NCBI GenBank assembly: GCA_000499405.2
Contig: HG738138.1
Span: 2,294,001-2,358,000 of the forward strand
DNA length: 64,000 nucleotides
Source: Onchocerca volvulus
Taxonomy: Eukaryota; Nematoda; Chromadorea; Rhabditida; Onchocercidae
Direction of reading: 5' to 3'
Shown here: positions 12,901 through 25,932 of the stretch, in pieces
Layout of the letters: every line of letters starts with the position of its first letter
Position numbering within the stretch: the stretch's first letter is position 1
Notes under the pieces: model-generated
Database searches by the model: none
The model's input: the letters and a program-made list of their open reading frames with translations, nothing else
What the model was told of the DNA's origin: nothing
Position numbers and translations under genes: made by a program

Positions 12901-15430
12901 GTAGTTCTCTTTCCATTATTGTATGGTGAAATTTTTTCTCAATTCAGTATTCAACCGCCGAAAGGAGTTCTTTTTTATGGGCCACCGGGTTTGTTTCTTT
13001 TTATGAATTGAGCACGTCGTCAAGCTGATAGTTTCCAAATGCTAGCATTTTTTATTTCAGCATTTGGGTAGCTTATAATTCACTTTTGCTAATCGATAAT
13101 ACCATAGATTAAAGAGTACTCATTGAAGTAGCTATGAGAATTCTTTTGACATGAAAATCCTGCATTTTTCAGCTAATCATTCGCGCGATTGTTTAAGCTT
13201 TTGATATCTTTAAGGTATATCTTATCATACATAATTTTCACTAAGAAAACGTTTGAATTGATTCCTAAAATAAGTTACGCTTATAGTGAGCATTTCCAGG
13301 TACGGGAAAAACACTTGTGGCACGTGCGTTGGCCAATTCATGCAGCGAGGGTGATAAAAAAGTAGCTTTTTTCATGCGCAAGGGAGCCGATATTTTGAGT
13401 AAATGGGTAGGCGAATCTGAACGACAGTTAAGGTTAGCGTTTCATTTGCTTAACTAATTATTTCTTGCACTTCCGGCCAATTAGTCTGGATGTTTCCGGA
13501 GTTTTATATTATTTGATTAGAGGTATGCCTACGGTTTTCATGTCTTGTCTCATTTATTTGCATCATAACATTTATTTTTGGGATTCGAGTTTAAAAATGA
13601 AGGTAAAATGATTTTCACATGTGGAAGAGTATTAATTAGTTAATTAAGGACTTTGCATTTTAGAGCCCTTTTCGAACAGGCCTTCATAATGCGTCCTTCT
13701 ATAATATTCTTCGATGAGATCGATGGTTTAGCTCCGGTTCGAAGTTCAAGACAAGATCAAATTCATAGCTCCATTGTTTCAACTTTGCTGGCACTTATGG
13801 ATGGATTAGACAATCGGTGCGAGGTACTTATTGCTTTTTTCTATATCTTAGTTGAGTTTTAATAATCATAGTTTTTTAAGCAGCCTTTTGCCGTACTTTC
13901 ACTATACTTCGGGAACGTCCTTTTTAAGGTTGTTGTAATTGGAGCAACGAATAGGTTAGATGCGATCGATCCTGCTTTGAGACGTCCTGGTCGTTTTGAT
14001 CGAGAATTAAACTTTCGGTCTGTTTTTATTTTTTCCTTTTTTCTCGAGATGTTCAAGAAGTTGCAGCATTATTCAATTTTAAAATCTCATGCTGTTTCTT
14101 GATAATCTCAGTCCTTTTTTTAGTTTGCCTGATAAAAATGCCAGACTGGAAATTTTAAAAATTCATACGTCATCTTGGGGTGCTAATCGACCATCAGACA
14201 ACGTTTTCAAATGGCTTTCTGAGCGCACGTCGGGATATTGCGGTGCGGATTTGAAGGTAAAAGATTAAGCAGAATAAAGCCCTTTTTTTATATTTCGATC
14301 GTTCTTTGATACCTGAAAATCATAGTTGATCACTGACCTTATTTATATCCAGTAATCAAGCTTGTGCGTATTATGTCATATAATTCAGTCGCTTTGTACG
14401 GAAGCAGTTCTTATTGCACTTCGATCTCAGTTTCCTCAAATCTATTCATCTAAAGAAAAACTTTACATTGATTCTAAAGCACTCAAGGTGGAAAAAAAAG
14501 ATTTCGATATCGCCATGCGGCGGATTGTACCAGCTGGTCGGAGAGGTACTAATTTGGATCTTTTAAATTTTGTTTCAGTTTTAACAGTTATACTTATATG
14601 ATACTTATAAGCGTGAAATGCTTGTTGAGAATTAACTTTAAAAGAAAAAAATCATACTGTAGGACTGTTCCACTCATAGATTTTCAGATTTTACTATACC
14701 TTCGCGAATTTTGGATGACAGATTAAAGATACTGTTAGAACATGTGATTGATTTGATATGTCGCCGCATTCCTAAAGGTTATCACGATATAATTGATAGC
14801 GGTCGAGAGTTAAGTGGTATTGAACAAATCCTGAAAACAGTTTATTCAAGTTCTTCTGTACCGTCTGGTAAGTTCGGTTGCATTGTGAAAAATAGTATTG
14901 AGTAATCGTATTTATGGGGACGAAATTTTATCATGATTACATCGTTTTCTTAATTGTCAACTTTTCATTGATTTGCGAAAATACTGATTTATTTGTTGAT
15001 GGGTTGGCTTGCATCATACGATGAAAAGTTCAGAGTAGTGGCAACTAAACAAGTAAACATAATCCTTCTACATTTAGACTGCAAGTAATTTAAGTTGTTT
15101 AATATAGCGAATTAGCACTTTGTTTTTCCAGCTTGTTTTGAAACTATGAAAATAATTTCATGCTTCGTACTATCCAACTTGTTTTCACACCATGATAGAG
15201 TTCGGTTTGACGCTGAAGATTTCAATTAACTGCTAAAAGATTTTTTAAATAATTTTGTCATTTCCTCGAAAAATATTATTTCAGCTCGTTTACTGCTCTG
15301 CGGTTCCTCCAGTAATATAGGTCAAACGTCGTATATTTTACCCGTTATCATAAATCATCTAGATCATCTTCCGGTATTTTCGCTTTCAATGGCAAATCTC
15401 TTTTCCTACGGTTATTTTTACGATATTTTT

Positions 15431-15461
<31 letters not shown>

Positions 15462-18400
15462 CTTTCAACATCTTAAAGTCGTTTGTTATGCTTTTTTGTA
15501 GGGTCACCAGAGGAGCGTTTTTCTCATTGTGTACAATCAGCTATTCGAGCCTCATCAAGCGGGACACCTTGTTTATTATTGATTCCTTCTATTGACAGAT
15601 GGTATTCATCAGTACCTCCATCAGTTTGGAATCTGGTGATTTTTTTTTTTTGTTGTGATGAAACACTCGTGTCCATTTGCGTAAATTAGTGCTATAAAGT
15701 TATCAAAATTATGAAGTAATTGTTGTTGCTATAGTGATACATGTCTTTCTAATTATTTTTTTTTTACGTCATGATTAACCCTACAGAAATATTTATGGTA
15801 ATTTTTGCTTTTTCAGCTTCTATCTGCTATCAGTTCATTCACGGGTTTCACATCTATTCTTCTTCTTTCGACAGCAGAATGTAGTTATTCGGACTTACCT
15901 GCTGATGTAGGGTTATGTTATATTATTCCTTTATTAAAATTATTAAACAAAAGTAAAATTCAAAGTAAGGTAGAGTAAGGCATTGATCTTGCACATTATA
16001 CTGTATTAGTTCGTACAAGGAGTCTGTTCATTTCAAATTGTTTTGACGTCAAATATCAGTCTTGATGACTAGTCAAATAGTGACAAGATAATTGTCTCAA
16101 AATATTCATTTTTGAAAATAAAACACATTTGGTTAAATAACAATAAGGCTGCATGCTATTCTTTGACACATAAAAATGATAATGCGTCATTACAGATTCA
16201 ATTAGTTTTTCGTTCTCAAGATTCGATAGAAATAACTCCACCTCCAGCTGATCGTCTTGAAGCATATTTTCGGCACGTTATTGTCGAGTCAGCTTGCACT
16301 CCACCCATAACATTTAACGGTAATGTATTCTTTGAAATCATTGATAACTGCCTTTTTCTTCTTTCTTTTTTTTTTTTACATGTTTCGAAATTAAACTCGT
16401 CTTTTATAATTTTTTGTTGAATTATAATTCAGATTCATTAAATTCTAGTTATTAGCTCACATAAGAAATAGATAACTCTGTCGTAGATTAAGCATTTGCC
16501 AAATTCCAGAATATCATACTATTTTTCAAGTATCCTGTTTTAAGTTGATAATCCCCCAATTGTAGAACTGTAATTTGAGATGCTAAAAAATTTATACCGG
16601 CAATTATATTTTAGCTGATGACTACCCTGCACTTCCAAAAGCTGATGTAGTACAACCGTCAAGTCGACTCAGCAGTGAGGAGATTAAAGAACTGAAGAAA
16701 CTTTATGATCAGTATCATTTGGAAGTCATCCTTCATTACGAAGAAACTATTGGTTAGTTGCAGCTTCTTCCCTTAAATTATGAAGCCTAAGCTGCTTGTC
16801 TGTTCACTTTTTCATTTGTTTTGTTTCAGTATTTGTTTTTCCGTCACAGACACTATTTTGACACTATTATTGCACCATTTCTTTTTCCAGCTCGCTTAAT
16901 CCGTGATCGTCGGTTCACTGCATTCGTACAACCAGTAGATCCTGTAGATGTACCCGATTATTATACGCACATTAAAAATCCTATGGATCTTGGTACTATG
17001 TTTTCAAAAACATCCAGCTATAAGACACCTGAGGAATTCCTCAATGATTTCCGGCTGATTCATCGGAATGCAGTGGAATATAATCCATTAACTGATTATG
17101 AAGGTTATATTTAGCAGAAAAATGTCTTTTAACTACCCATTAATATATTTTTTAAGTCTTGAAGATATAAAAAATTACTTTTTTGCATTGTAAGTTGCAG
17201 ACAGTTTTTATTTTTTGCACAGACTACTTTTTCTTCTGAAATGTTTTAAATATGGTATAGAAACTTTTAGAATTTATATTCGTAACATTTTAGGACGTCA
17301 GATTCGCATCATGGCAAAGGTGTTGTTGGATATGGGTCAACGGGCAGTTCTGGAACTAGATACCAAATTCTTGAAACGCCTGGAGGTAAGGAAATGAAAG
17401 TACAGTATTCTGAGAGTCGGAGACTTCTACATGCTTAAATCCAAATGAGATCATATGGTGTTAAAGTGGAAAACGAAATTGAAATCCTGGGAATCCGGAT
17501 TTTTCATAGTTTTAAATCATAAAGATAATGGGACTTTTTGAAATTTTTGTACCAATTTAATTTTAAGGATGTAAAAAAATTGTTGAAAGAAAATGGCATC
17601 AAGGTGGATGATGACAGCGATGAGGGCGATCATGGAGAGCAACCGAATGGATATATAGTGAATGACTGTGAAATTCATACAAAGAACGATCAATTAACAA
17701 CGGATGAACCGGAAGTCATTTTTATAGCAATATCTGCACTATGATAGGAAATCTAAATATTAGATAAAATCAAATAATTGTAAACAGAAACAATTTTCCA
17801 AATATTTGAACAGATTATACTATATTAAAGGCAGAAGTAATATACAAAGGCTTTGGATGATGGATTTAATTTTATTCTTTTTTTGCAGGAATTGAAAAAA
17901 AACAGTATCAAGCGACGTGGATTACATACTTGTAAATTGTCTCGGAAACGACGCTGCATCAAAAAATCACTTAAAAAGTGCCGTACCAGTCATCCCAATT
18001 TGAAGTTAGTATTTATTATCTAGAAATTTCGTTTCTGTAATGAAACAGTCAAATTAAGCTGAGAGAGCACTCTTTAATAATTTCTGTTTTGTTGTTTGGT
18101 GTTTGCTATTTGTTTTAATTGATTGGTTTGGTCTAAAATTATGCCTTGTTTAAATTTTAATTGTAGCCCAGTTTTTTTTTTTTTTTTAAAGTTTTCCGTA
18201 ATCTGCATATTTCTTCAGCAGTCAAACCGAAGGTATTGATGTTGAAGATAGTGTACTAAGTGAAGGTGATCAGCCTATAACAGATGATGACAAGGATTTC
18301 GAGAATGGACGTTCTATGGATACTGTTAGTATTGATTTTATCGAATCTTCTAAAATGTAGCATTTTTTTTCATTTCAATTTACTTTTTATTCTTCATGAT

Positions 18401-19113
18401 CATTCTAAAAAAAAAAAAAAAAAAATCATTTCTGACGTAATGGATTTGTCATCATAGAAAATCTTCATGAATGGAAATCTTCTTAAATGTAAGCATATAA
18501 TGTAACCATATAATTCCATGAATTTCTGCTGATTGATACAGAGAAAGAGAATATTTTGAGAAGATAGGTTCGTTCGAAAGAGCATTCCTTTTACAGCAAG
18601 ACAGCAGAAAAGTTAATGTCATATCTTTATTGCTAGCATTTTTTTGCTGTACTCTGCAATGGACTGAATTGTTCCAGATCCAGGATTATTTCATTTCAGA
18701 GCAATTCAAGTTCAAACCGTGAAACGGGTACTATTAAAAATGGTAGGAATCTTAAAATCGATCTCAGTAAACTCGATGGAATGGTCCAAATGGTGAGTTT
18801 TCAGTAAATGGAGTAATTGAGTATATGTTTTTTGGAAAAAAATATTTTTAAAATGCTGACCATTCAAGTTTCTTAGAAGGTTATTTTTTGTACTACAATA
18901 AATCTTCTTGTTTCGATCCATTTCTTTAGTACATTACATAATAAGAAATTAATTTAGGCTGTGAATAAAAGTCGCGGTTGGCCATTGGTGGATTTGGAAC
19001 TTTTTGCTGCCAGAATTTCGGAGATTATTGAGAAATTCCATGATAAATGGGATCGAACACAATTGCCGCATGAAATTGATGGAATGATCCGTAACTGGAA
19101 GTCTTCTCATTAG
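9986..19113 (+). CDS. lex-1: ATAD2-type AAA ATPase with bromodomain (LEX-1 / Tat-binding homolog 7)
   Basis: This is a chromatin-bound AAA+ ATPase of the ATAD2/Yta7/LEX-1 family, which acts in the nucleus on histone density and transcription. Twenty-five exons give 1199 residues. The N-terminal third is acidic and disordered. AAA domain 1 has Walker A GPPGTGKT (residues 402-409, Lys408), Walker B FFDEIDG (Asp466-Glu467), sensor GATNR (507-511) and the arginine-finger segment LRRPGRFD (519-526). The second ATPase domain is degenerate: [12 protein letters not shown] (694-705) lacks the Walker A lysine, as is usual in this family. A bromodomain follows from about residue 893, with the acetyl-lysine-binding Asn957 in AVEYNP. 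Exons: 9986-10165, 10666-10826, 11094-11321, 11676-11751, 12115-12290, 12406-12548, 12740-12988, 13300-13432, 13664-13823, 13929-14017, 14124-14256, 14389-14545, 14688-14867, 15285-15410, 15502-15635, 15817-15906, 16196-16319, 16615-16752, 16891-17103, 17294-17385, 17568-17714, 17889-18004, 18219-18324, 18700-18792, 18958-19113. Exon 17568-17714 uses a weak donor (GTCATT) and may be optional. Confidence 0.95.
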
Positions 19114-21629
19114 CTCTTTCATCAGTTTATTTTTCTCATATGTACGATTAATGAATTGTATTTTACCTGTGTAGATGATTGTATCCAGATTTAGCTGAAA
19201 TTTTTGTCTGAGTAGCAAGTCGCGAACTTTTTTAATACCATATGCACATTATGTCTTTATGTGGGCATATATGTGTGCACTTATTTCCTTACACTCATCA
19301 CTTAAATCTGGAGTCTTTTCCTTTTTTCATACAAAAATAGTAGGTTTCTGTTCTAATTAGGAGATAGCTGAAGTGAAATTTCTATCCAGTCTGGAATTTC
19401 TTGTTTTAAATGACAAAAATCTGATTATTATAACAAAAATTGGCCTGACGAATCCAATTGACCCACCAGAGTAATTTTTGTCATAAATCCTTGATTGTTT
19501 TTAAGAAATTTGAAGGATTAGTTTTCGTGAAATAGATGCATTCCCTCTGCAAAATTTTCTTGTTTTCATTTTCTGGTTTCAATTTTCTGTTTGATTATTT
19601 TGTTTGTCCTTTTTCTGGTGAACGTCGACTCGGTTATTTTCTTCCTTGTTTGTCGTTTGTTTAACTTTGTTTTAGACAGCAGGACGGTTGCTTTTTTTGA
19701 TTCGCAGTGGCATTTGTACCATTGGATCCAGAGCAGATGAATTCTGGATCAATATGCCATTATCCTATTGTCTTGCTTTACAACCCCAGTTGTGCTGTAG
19801 TAGAGTCTAATTTTTGCTAAATTTAATTTCTGCAGAATCGTTAGAATTCACTAACTAAGAAGCATGAATTTAGATTTGAGACTTAAGCTCTAAAAAGAAA
19901 ACACTGAAAATCCAATACCAGTTTTTGTTCGATGGATAATTCCTTAAGCCATTTGAACGATCCTGGATAAGTGCGAAATATTACGATCTATTTAGGATAC
20001 TTTTAGAGAGACTATTATGTACTAGTAAGCCATCCGATCAGAATATTGGCCGGAATTTACGTTTTCATCTTTTTACTTAACAGCAGCTACTCAATGACGT
20101 CAGCATTCTATTTGTATATTTTGTCCCATGCTGTCGTTACCTTCCAAAGTTCTTTCAGTATCGCATTACCGTTATAATACGTACAAGGAATGGAACTTTT
20201 TGGCCCGGAGAAACGATATGTTCAAAACGAGCTAGATCTCAGAATTCGATTTCATTGCCTTTCATCTTTTCAGTATGTATCAAAAATTCCATTTCCACAC
20301 CTCATTTTATATGTGTAGAGTCGCCTCTAACTTACTGCACATTGTGTATAGCCGTACTACCACTCAGTTGTAATGTCGAATGTATTACGGATCACGGACG
20401 GAATATCTACTTGACTTGCTAGGCATCTATTACTCATGAATTTTAGATTTAACTTTAGGAGGGAGGACGTCGTACTTGTTTTTAAATTGAAATTCATTCA
20501 AAATAACAGACGCCTGCCCTTCCGGTAACACTATCCATTACGATTCTATCTACTGCCCATATCATACCTACCTCTTCATTTGATCGTGATCAGACTCCTT
20601 TCACATCCTTACATTACTGCCGTTTTCTGCACCCCATATAAATTGTATTCCTGTGCTCATATCCATACATAGAAGTAGCTTTCAGAAGTGAAATAGTCCT
20701 TCATTTTTGTTTTTTATTCCTTTATCCTTTCATATTGTAATGAACAGCTCCGCCCTAGATTTTCTGACTGCAATTTGTCATCTTGTTAAAATTACATATT
20801 GCATAGTAAATTTTTTTTTTTTTCTGTTCACTTACGGCACATGGTAAAATATTCAGGAGTGGAAAAGCCGAAGTCCTTGAAGTATATTAAGAGGTTTTCT
20901 CAGATTATTAGGAACATTAGGAGGTAGAATTAAGAATCCATAGCCCATAGTGTGTACGACTTTCAATTAAAAAAAGAAAATTGTAATGCAAGATAGATAT
21001 GGGAAAAATATATCAACAATCTATATATGCAAGTGCAATTGTAATTCGAGTCGTATGGAATATCAAAAGTGTTGAAGAGTTTCTAGAATTTTTTCGAAAT
21101 GAATGTTATACCTTTCATAAAAATATCAAGCTCAAAGCAGTTGGTTTTCTCGAAATAATTGTTTCCCTTCTGGACCGATCCCAGAAAAGACCCACCTCTT
21201 TTTGGAACCATTTCTCTGCGTGTGAACCTATTTTTTACTTCTGAGGATCGCGATCAAGTTCAGCTACATAAAATGATGGTCGTGAGGTCATGTCTACAAG
21301 CTTTACGAAGTTGTTGAATTGCACATTACGGAATGGAAGCTAGAAATAACGAAACCCAACAATCACGAATAATAATTGCTCTTGTTGATAACGAACTGAA
21401 CTGAATCGAAAGTAATTACCCAGTACTCATACCAAGGATAAAAAGAAAGCTTACTAGAATAGCAATGTTGTTAAATAATGAAACACATTCAACTTATTAT
21501 AGCTATCTGATAGAGTATTTTAATCAGAAATTATTGAAAAAAAAATGTTAAATTATTTGACATGGAACAATGCACTAAATCACATAGAACACTGAATGAT
21601 CGGTAAATTCAAAAGAAGGATGAAAATCA
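19114..21629. other. Intergenic region between convergent ATAD2 and WASHC2
   Basis: The two flanking genes point towards each other, so this contains both 3' untranslated regions and polyadenylation signals. I see no gene. An 81-residue open frame at 20999-21244 (+) has no recognisable motif, and I saw no splice sites leading into other coding sequence. Confidence 0.5.
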
Positions 21630-24600
21630 TCAGCTGAAAAGATCACCATCAGAATCATCACCAAAAATGTCTACTCTTTTCGGTTTCGAAGTACTTAATT
21701 TTCTCCTCGGAACAATGGTTTCTTCTTTTTCCAGAACTGACCCGTCTTTTTTTGGAATGATTGTTTCATGAATCACTTTCTCCAAAATAGCTTCTTTATT
21801 TCTAGTAGATTCCTGTCCCTGTTTCTTTACCGAAATGCTGCTAGCGAAAATATCTTCATCATCTGAGTCAAACAAATTCTTCAACTTAAAATCAAATTTA
21901 GGAGCCTGAGTTCGGCTTTCCGATGTGATTGAAGGATGCTCTCTAGACGATGGCAATGATTGTATGTTCTCGTTTCTGACTTGTGACTTCAAAACAGGTG
22001 CACTAGTTTTAGACTTATTCGAAAAAGTGGAAAAAATATCATCATCGGAATCAGAAGAAAATATGGAGCTGATGTCGCTTCTCTGCTTCACATTGTTTAC
22101 ATTATCAGTAATGCGCTTCGCAAGATCGATTTTTTGCTGACCGTCTTGTCGTTCCTTATGTATTTCAACTTTTTCTCCAATAGTTGAATTATTTTCTGCA
22201 CTTGCACTCACAATGACGGAAGTAGAAATCGATTTCACTTCATCGTTATCATTCCTTTTATTAGAATGTTGCAATAAGTGTGATGGTGAGCGTCTAGGCG
22301 GTCCTTTGGCTCGCAGCTGAAAACAACCATGAATTTACCTACAATTATCAAAAAGAAAGACCTTTATTTAACACCGGAATGGTTGTTCTAACCCATCTGA
22401 TTATACCTTTGCAAGGGAAGGTAAAACAGCGCTAGTTTCATCTTTCTTTGTCCTTCCTTCTGTAATTTCTTTCCCTTGACGCTTTTCCATGCCGTTGATT
22501 GCATTTGACATAATTTTATTTGAAAGTATACTATCTAGTTTATTCCGGAATGTACTCGAAGTCTCGGCATCATTTGCAAAGATATCATCCGTAGTTTTCA
22601 AAGGATTTTTCTGAAAATATTCGACGATATCAATTATTTCATCATTCAGTTGATACTTCTTTCGATGACGGCTTTTCTCCTAACCATCTATTAAATTTCC
22701 ACTACACTGAGATGTATATGTAGTGATATCTGAAAAGTCTCGCTCAGTATCTGCACTAAAATTAACGCAAATTAAGAAAACACAATCTGCATCAATATTC
22801 TACTTTTTTTTTTCTTTTCAATATAACACAATTTATTTAATCGCAAATGCTTACTGGTTTCGATACACCAGCAAATACATCTGGACTATGCATATCCATA
22901 TCCGTTTGCAAGTCATTCTTCTCCCGCTCAGAGATTGAAATGATTTGAGAACCATTTGAATAAGTAGAAATATGTCGCTTTGCTTTCACACTCTATAAAA
23001 TCCAGAGATTATTAAATCTGCATAATGTTTCATACATTTCTACGAAACTTTTGTCATTTTATTACGAAAATAACAAACCGTATTTTTCAGGTCACTGAAA
23101 AGATCTTCCTCATCGGAGCTGTTGTCGATAAACAATTTACCCATAGCGTTTGATGAGCCCTCCAAAAAAAAAGAAACGATTTTGTAGAAGTGGCTAACAC
23201 TGGTACATAAAATGTTCTGAGGCGTGATAAGTAACTACACAAAGTTTTCTCTTACTATCAATAAATGAAGAGATAAAATGTTTCAATGCAATATACTTCA
23301 CTGATTTGCCCCTTTGCTTGATCTTTCATAGCACCAACAGGCAATATTTTTTTAATTGGTATTTCAGATTCTGGAAGCTTCGCAGATATTTCCAGACCCG
23401 AAGGTCTATGAGATATTTCAGGGTCGGGACGCTCTACCGATACTGCAGAATTTTGAGGAGTTATAGCTACTTCAGAATCTGAAATATAAAATTACGCAAA
23501 CCTAAATTTCTCGATAAGTAAAAAGTAGCAAAAATATCGAATATAATTAAACTGAAGAAAAATTTACAAATAAAACATACACCGTCGAAATTCCTCTTTC
23601 CTTGACAAATCAAATATGGAATCTACTGTGTTTTCAACTTCTTTTTCTTTCAGCAAAGATGCCTGCGAACTAGACGTAGCAACTACTTCCTAAATAAATT
23701 AAAATTTTCTTATTATAACTTTTGGATGATGCATCAACCTGATTTCAAGGCATATATATAACTTCCATCTTTAACTGGACGGAGACCAATGTGCAAGTTT
23801 ATGAACATTCTGAACCTTATTACAAAGTTAATAAACGTTCTAAAATTCGAATGAAATACCTGAGGCGTAGAGATCTCGCTATAATATTCATTTGAATAGG
23901 TATCAATCTTTGTCTCAACATTTTTGGTACTTGACGTTTCTCGGTTTGATATTATACATGCTAGTTTTCCATCTCTACAGAGACTGTTTAAATGAAGTAT
24001 AAAATTTATACGAATGGAACATACGCATGTCTATTTAATTAAACTGATATTGCTATTTCTTACAGACTGAATAACAGCACAGGTCTAAGCTTAACATTTC
24101 GATATAGTAGTCAATACAGTAATGATACAGTAATCTAAAAAAAGTTAATAAAATTGAATTTAGTACAACAAAGAAGCAACATATGGATTATTTTTTCGTC
24201 AAATTACTTACAATACATCCACGTGAGATGGATCTCTACACTCCGCCATTCTCGGTTGGGTAAAAGGAGGCAAACTGATAACAACTTCCTCAGTCACCTT
24301 AAATTTATGACATTTTACAACATGTTGCTTTCAAAATGCACAAACTTTCCTAAAAATATCACATCAAATAAGGTACACGTACCAATAATGCACAAGATTA
24401 GATATTATAAGCTGGAAATTACTGAATATAGTTAATGCAAAAAACTATAACAATAAAGCTAAAACCTTCGCCGTTTCCGCGCATTTCTCCGAAGAAATCG
24501 CACACGATGAAGAATTCCAGTCTGAACTACCAATTAGAAATGGTAATGGTCGTGAAAGATTTTCATCCTGAAAGACGATATTTTGTATGGAAGCAACTTA

Positions 24601-25932
24601 CTGACTATATAAATTTCAACATCTTTTTCTGATTCCAATACACTTCTATCAAGTATTGCAGAAGAACTGGAACAAAAAGATTGAATTTGGTATTTCTCCA
24701 CAATTTCCAGCTGAAACTTAATGTGAGAGATAATGATAAAATGCAAAATTTTGTTCTATTAAAAGAAATTAAGCAAAGATGCACATATGGCTCGAAGATT
24801 GGTTCAGGCATACAAATTGGATCGTCATCTTCATCCAGATCCTCGGGACGTATATCAATTCGCTTGAAACGTGTTCGCATTAACTCTAATCCCATTGAAA
24901 CCGCTTGACGTAAGTTATCAATTGTTCCCGTTTGTTTATTTGGGATTATCTGAATTTGTAATAAATAAAAAAATTTACTACCAAAAATTGGGTAAAACAT
25001 CTTAAAACAACGAAAAAGAAATTAAATTACATGCTAACCGTCTGGGAATTCAAAGTTGGATTAGCGCACACTGACGTATCATCTCCCACACGCTGAAACA
25101 GGCCACTGGGTACTACAAATGACGACAATATGATCTTGTTTCTTCAACAGTTTAATGATAGATGAATTACTTCTCTTCTATGCTATTTTTAGCAAACTAT
25201 TCAGTCCAGTTCAAAAGAAAAATTCAAAGTTTATACAGAATTAAGAATAAATCTTCCGTTCCTTTCTGCTACGTGTACTGAATGATAAAAAAGAAAAAAC
25301 CATGCTTCGAATGAAAAATCCCGCATTTCCAGGAAAGATGTGAATGATATTAGGTTCAAATCTGTAAAGACGATAAACAGATACAAATTCGCGAAAATAA
25401 ACTAACACTTTCAATGAACTGATCTGCCGCAAATAAGGACAATCGATTGTTAAGATTCGAAACCTGTACACATGCATTAGCAATCCTCAAAGAATTTTCC
25501 TGGATTGCATCCGAAATATTACTGACCTCTGAGGTTAATGAAGAGTTGATTTCCTCTAACACATCGCAAAGCTGAAGAAAATAAACCCGGTCAACAATGC
25601 ATGTCTTTACAAATAAAACAATGATTCATAATTCAAATTGTACACAACACTTATTGGATCTGCAATCTTATTCCTGTAGTAAATATTATTCATCCAATAA
25701 GGTGAACAAAAGCCTGAGTTATTCAGGCTGAAAGCCCCGACTCATAAAGACTGCAAGTAGCAAACGAAGCAAGATTTCCTGCCTTTTCTTGTGCAAATCA
25801 TATCGCTTGATTCATCTTGAAAATTAATCTTCCAGATATTCCGGGGAAAAAATTGCGCCTTACTTGTCGATCTTCAGCTAGCGACCAATTACTTTTCTTA
25901 TCCCGCAATGCTTGCAAATTACTAGGCAACAT
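21630..25932 (-). CDS. WASHC2: WASH complex subunit 2 (FAM21 family)
   Basis: This is the long tail subunit of the WASH complex, which builds branched actin on endosomes and is recruited by retromer. The N-terminal head matches the FAM21 family: after the opening exon come the conserved segments IQENSLRIANACVQVSNL and DQFIESRVGDD, then RQAVSMGLELMRTRFKRID and SRPLPFLIGS. The rest is an acidic disordered tail with retromer-binding L-F motifs, for example LFIDNSSDEEDLF, LFDSDDEDIF and, at the very C-terminus, IFGDDSDGDLF. Exons in coding order: 25932-25864, 25571-25407, 25092-25039, 24949-24785, 24567-24466, 24297-24212, 23983-23860, 23689-23581, 23478-23297, 23159-23079, 22992-22855, 22679-22407, 22316-21630. 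They give 744 residues, shorter than mammalian FAM21. The 5' end of exon 22679-22407 could instead be 22616. A possible cassette exon lies at 24606-24710. Confidence 0.9.

Noticed and set aside
20999..21244. 81-residue plus-strand open frame between ATAD2 and WASHC2
   Set aside because: No motif, no splice context and ordinary composition for chance frames in this DNA.
25340..25375. tRNA B-box-like GGTTCAAATCT
   Set aside because: There is no A box at the right distance and no cloverleaf; the site is inside a WASHC2 intron.
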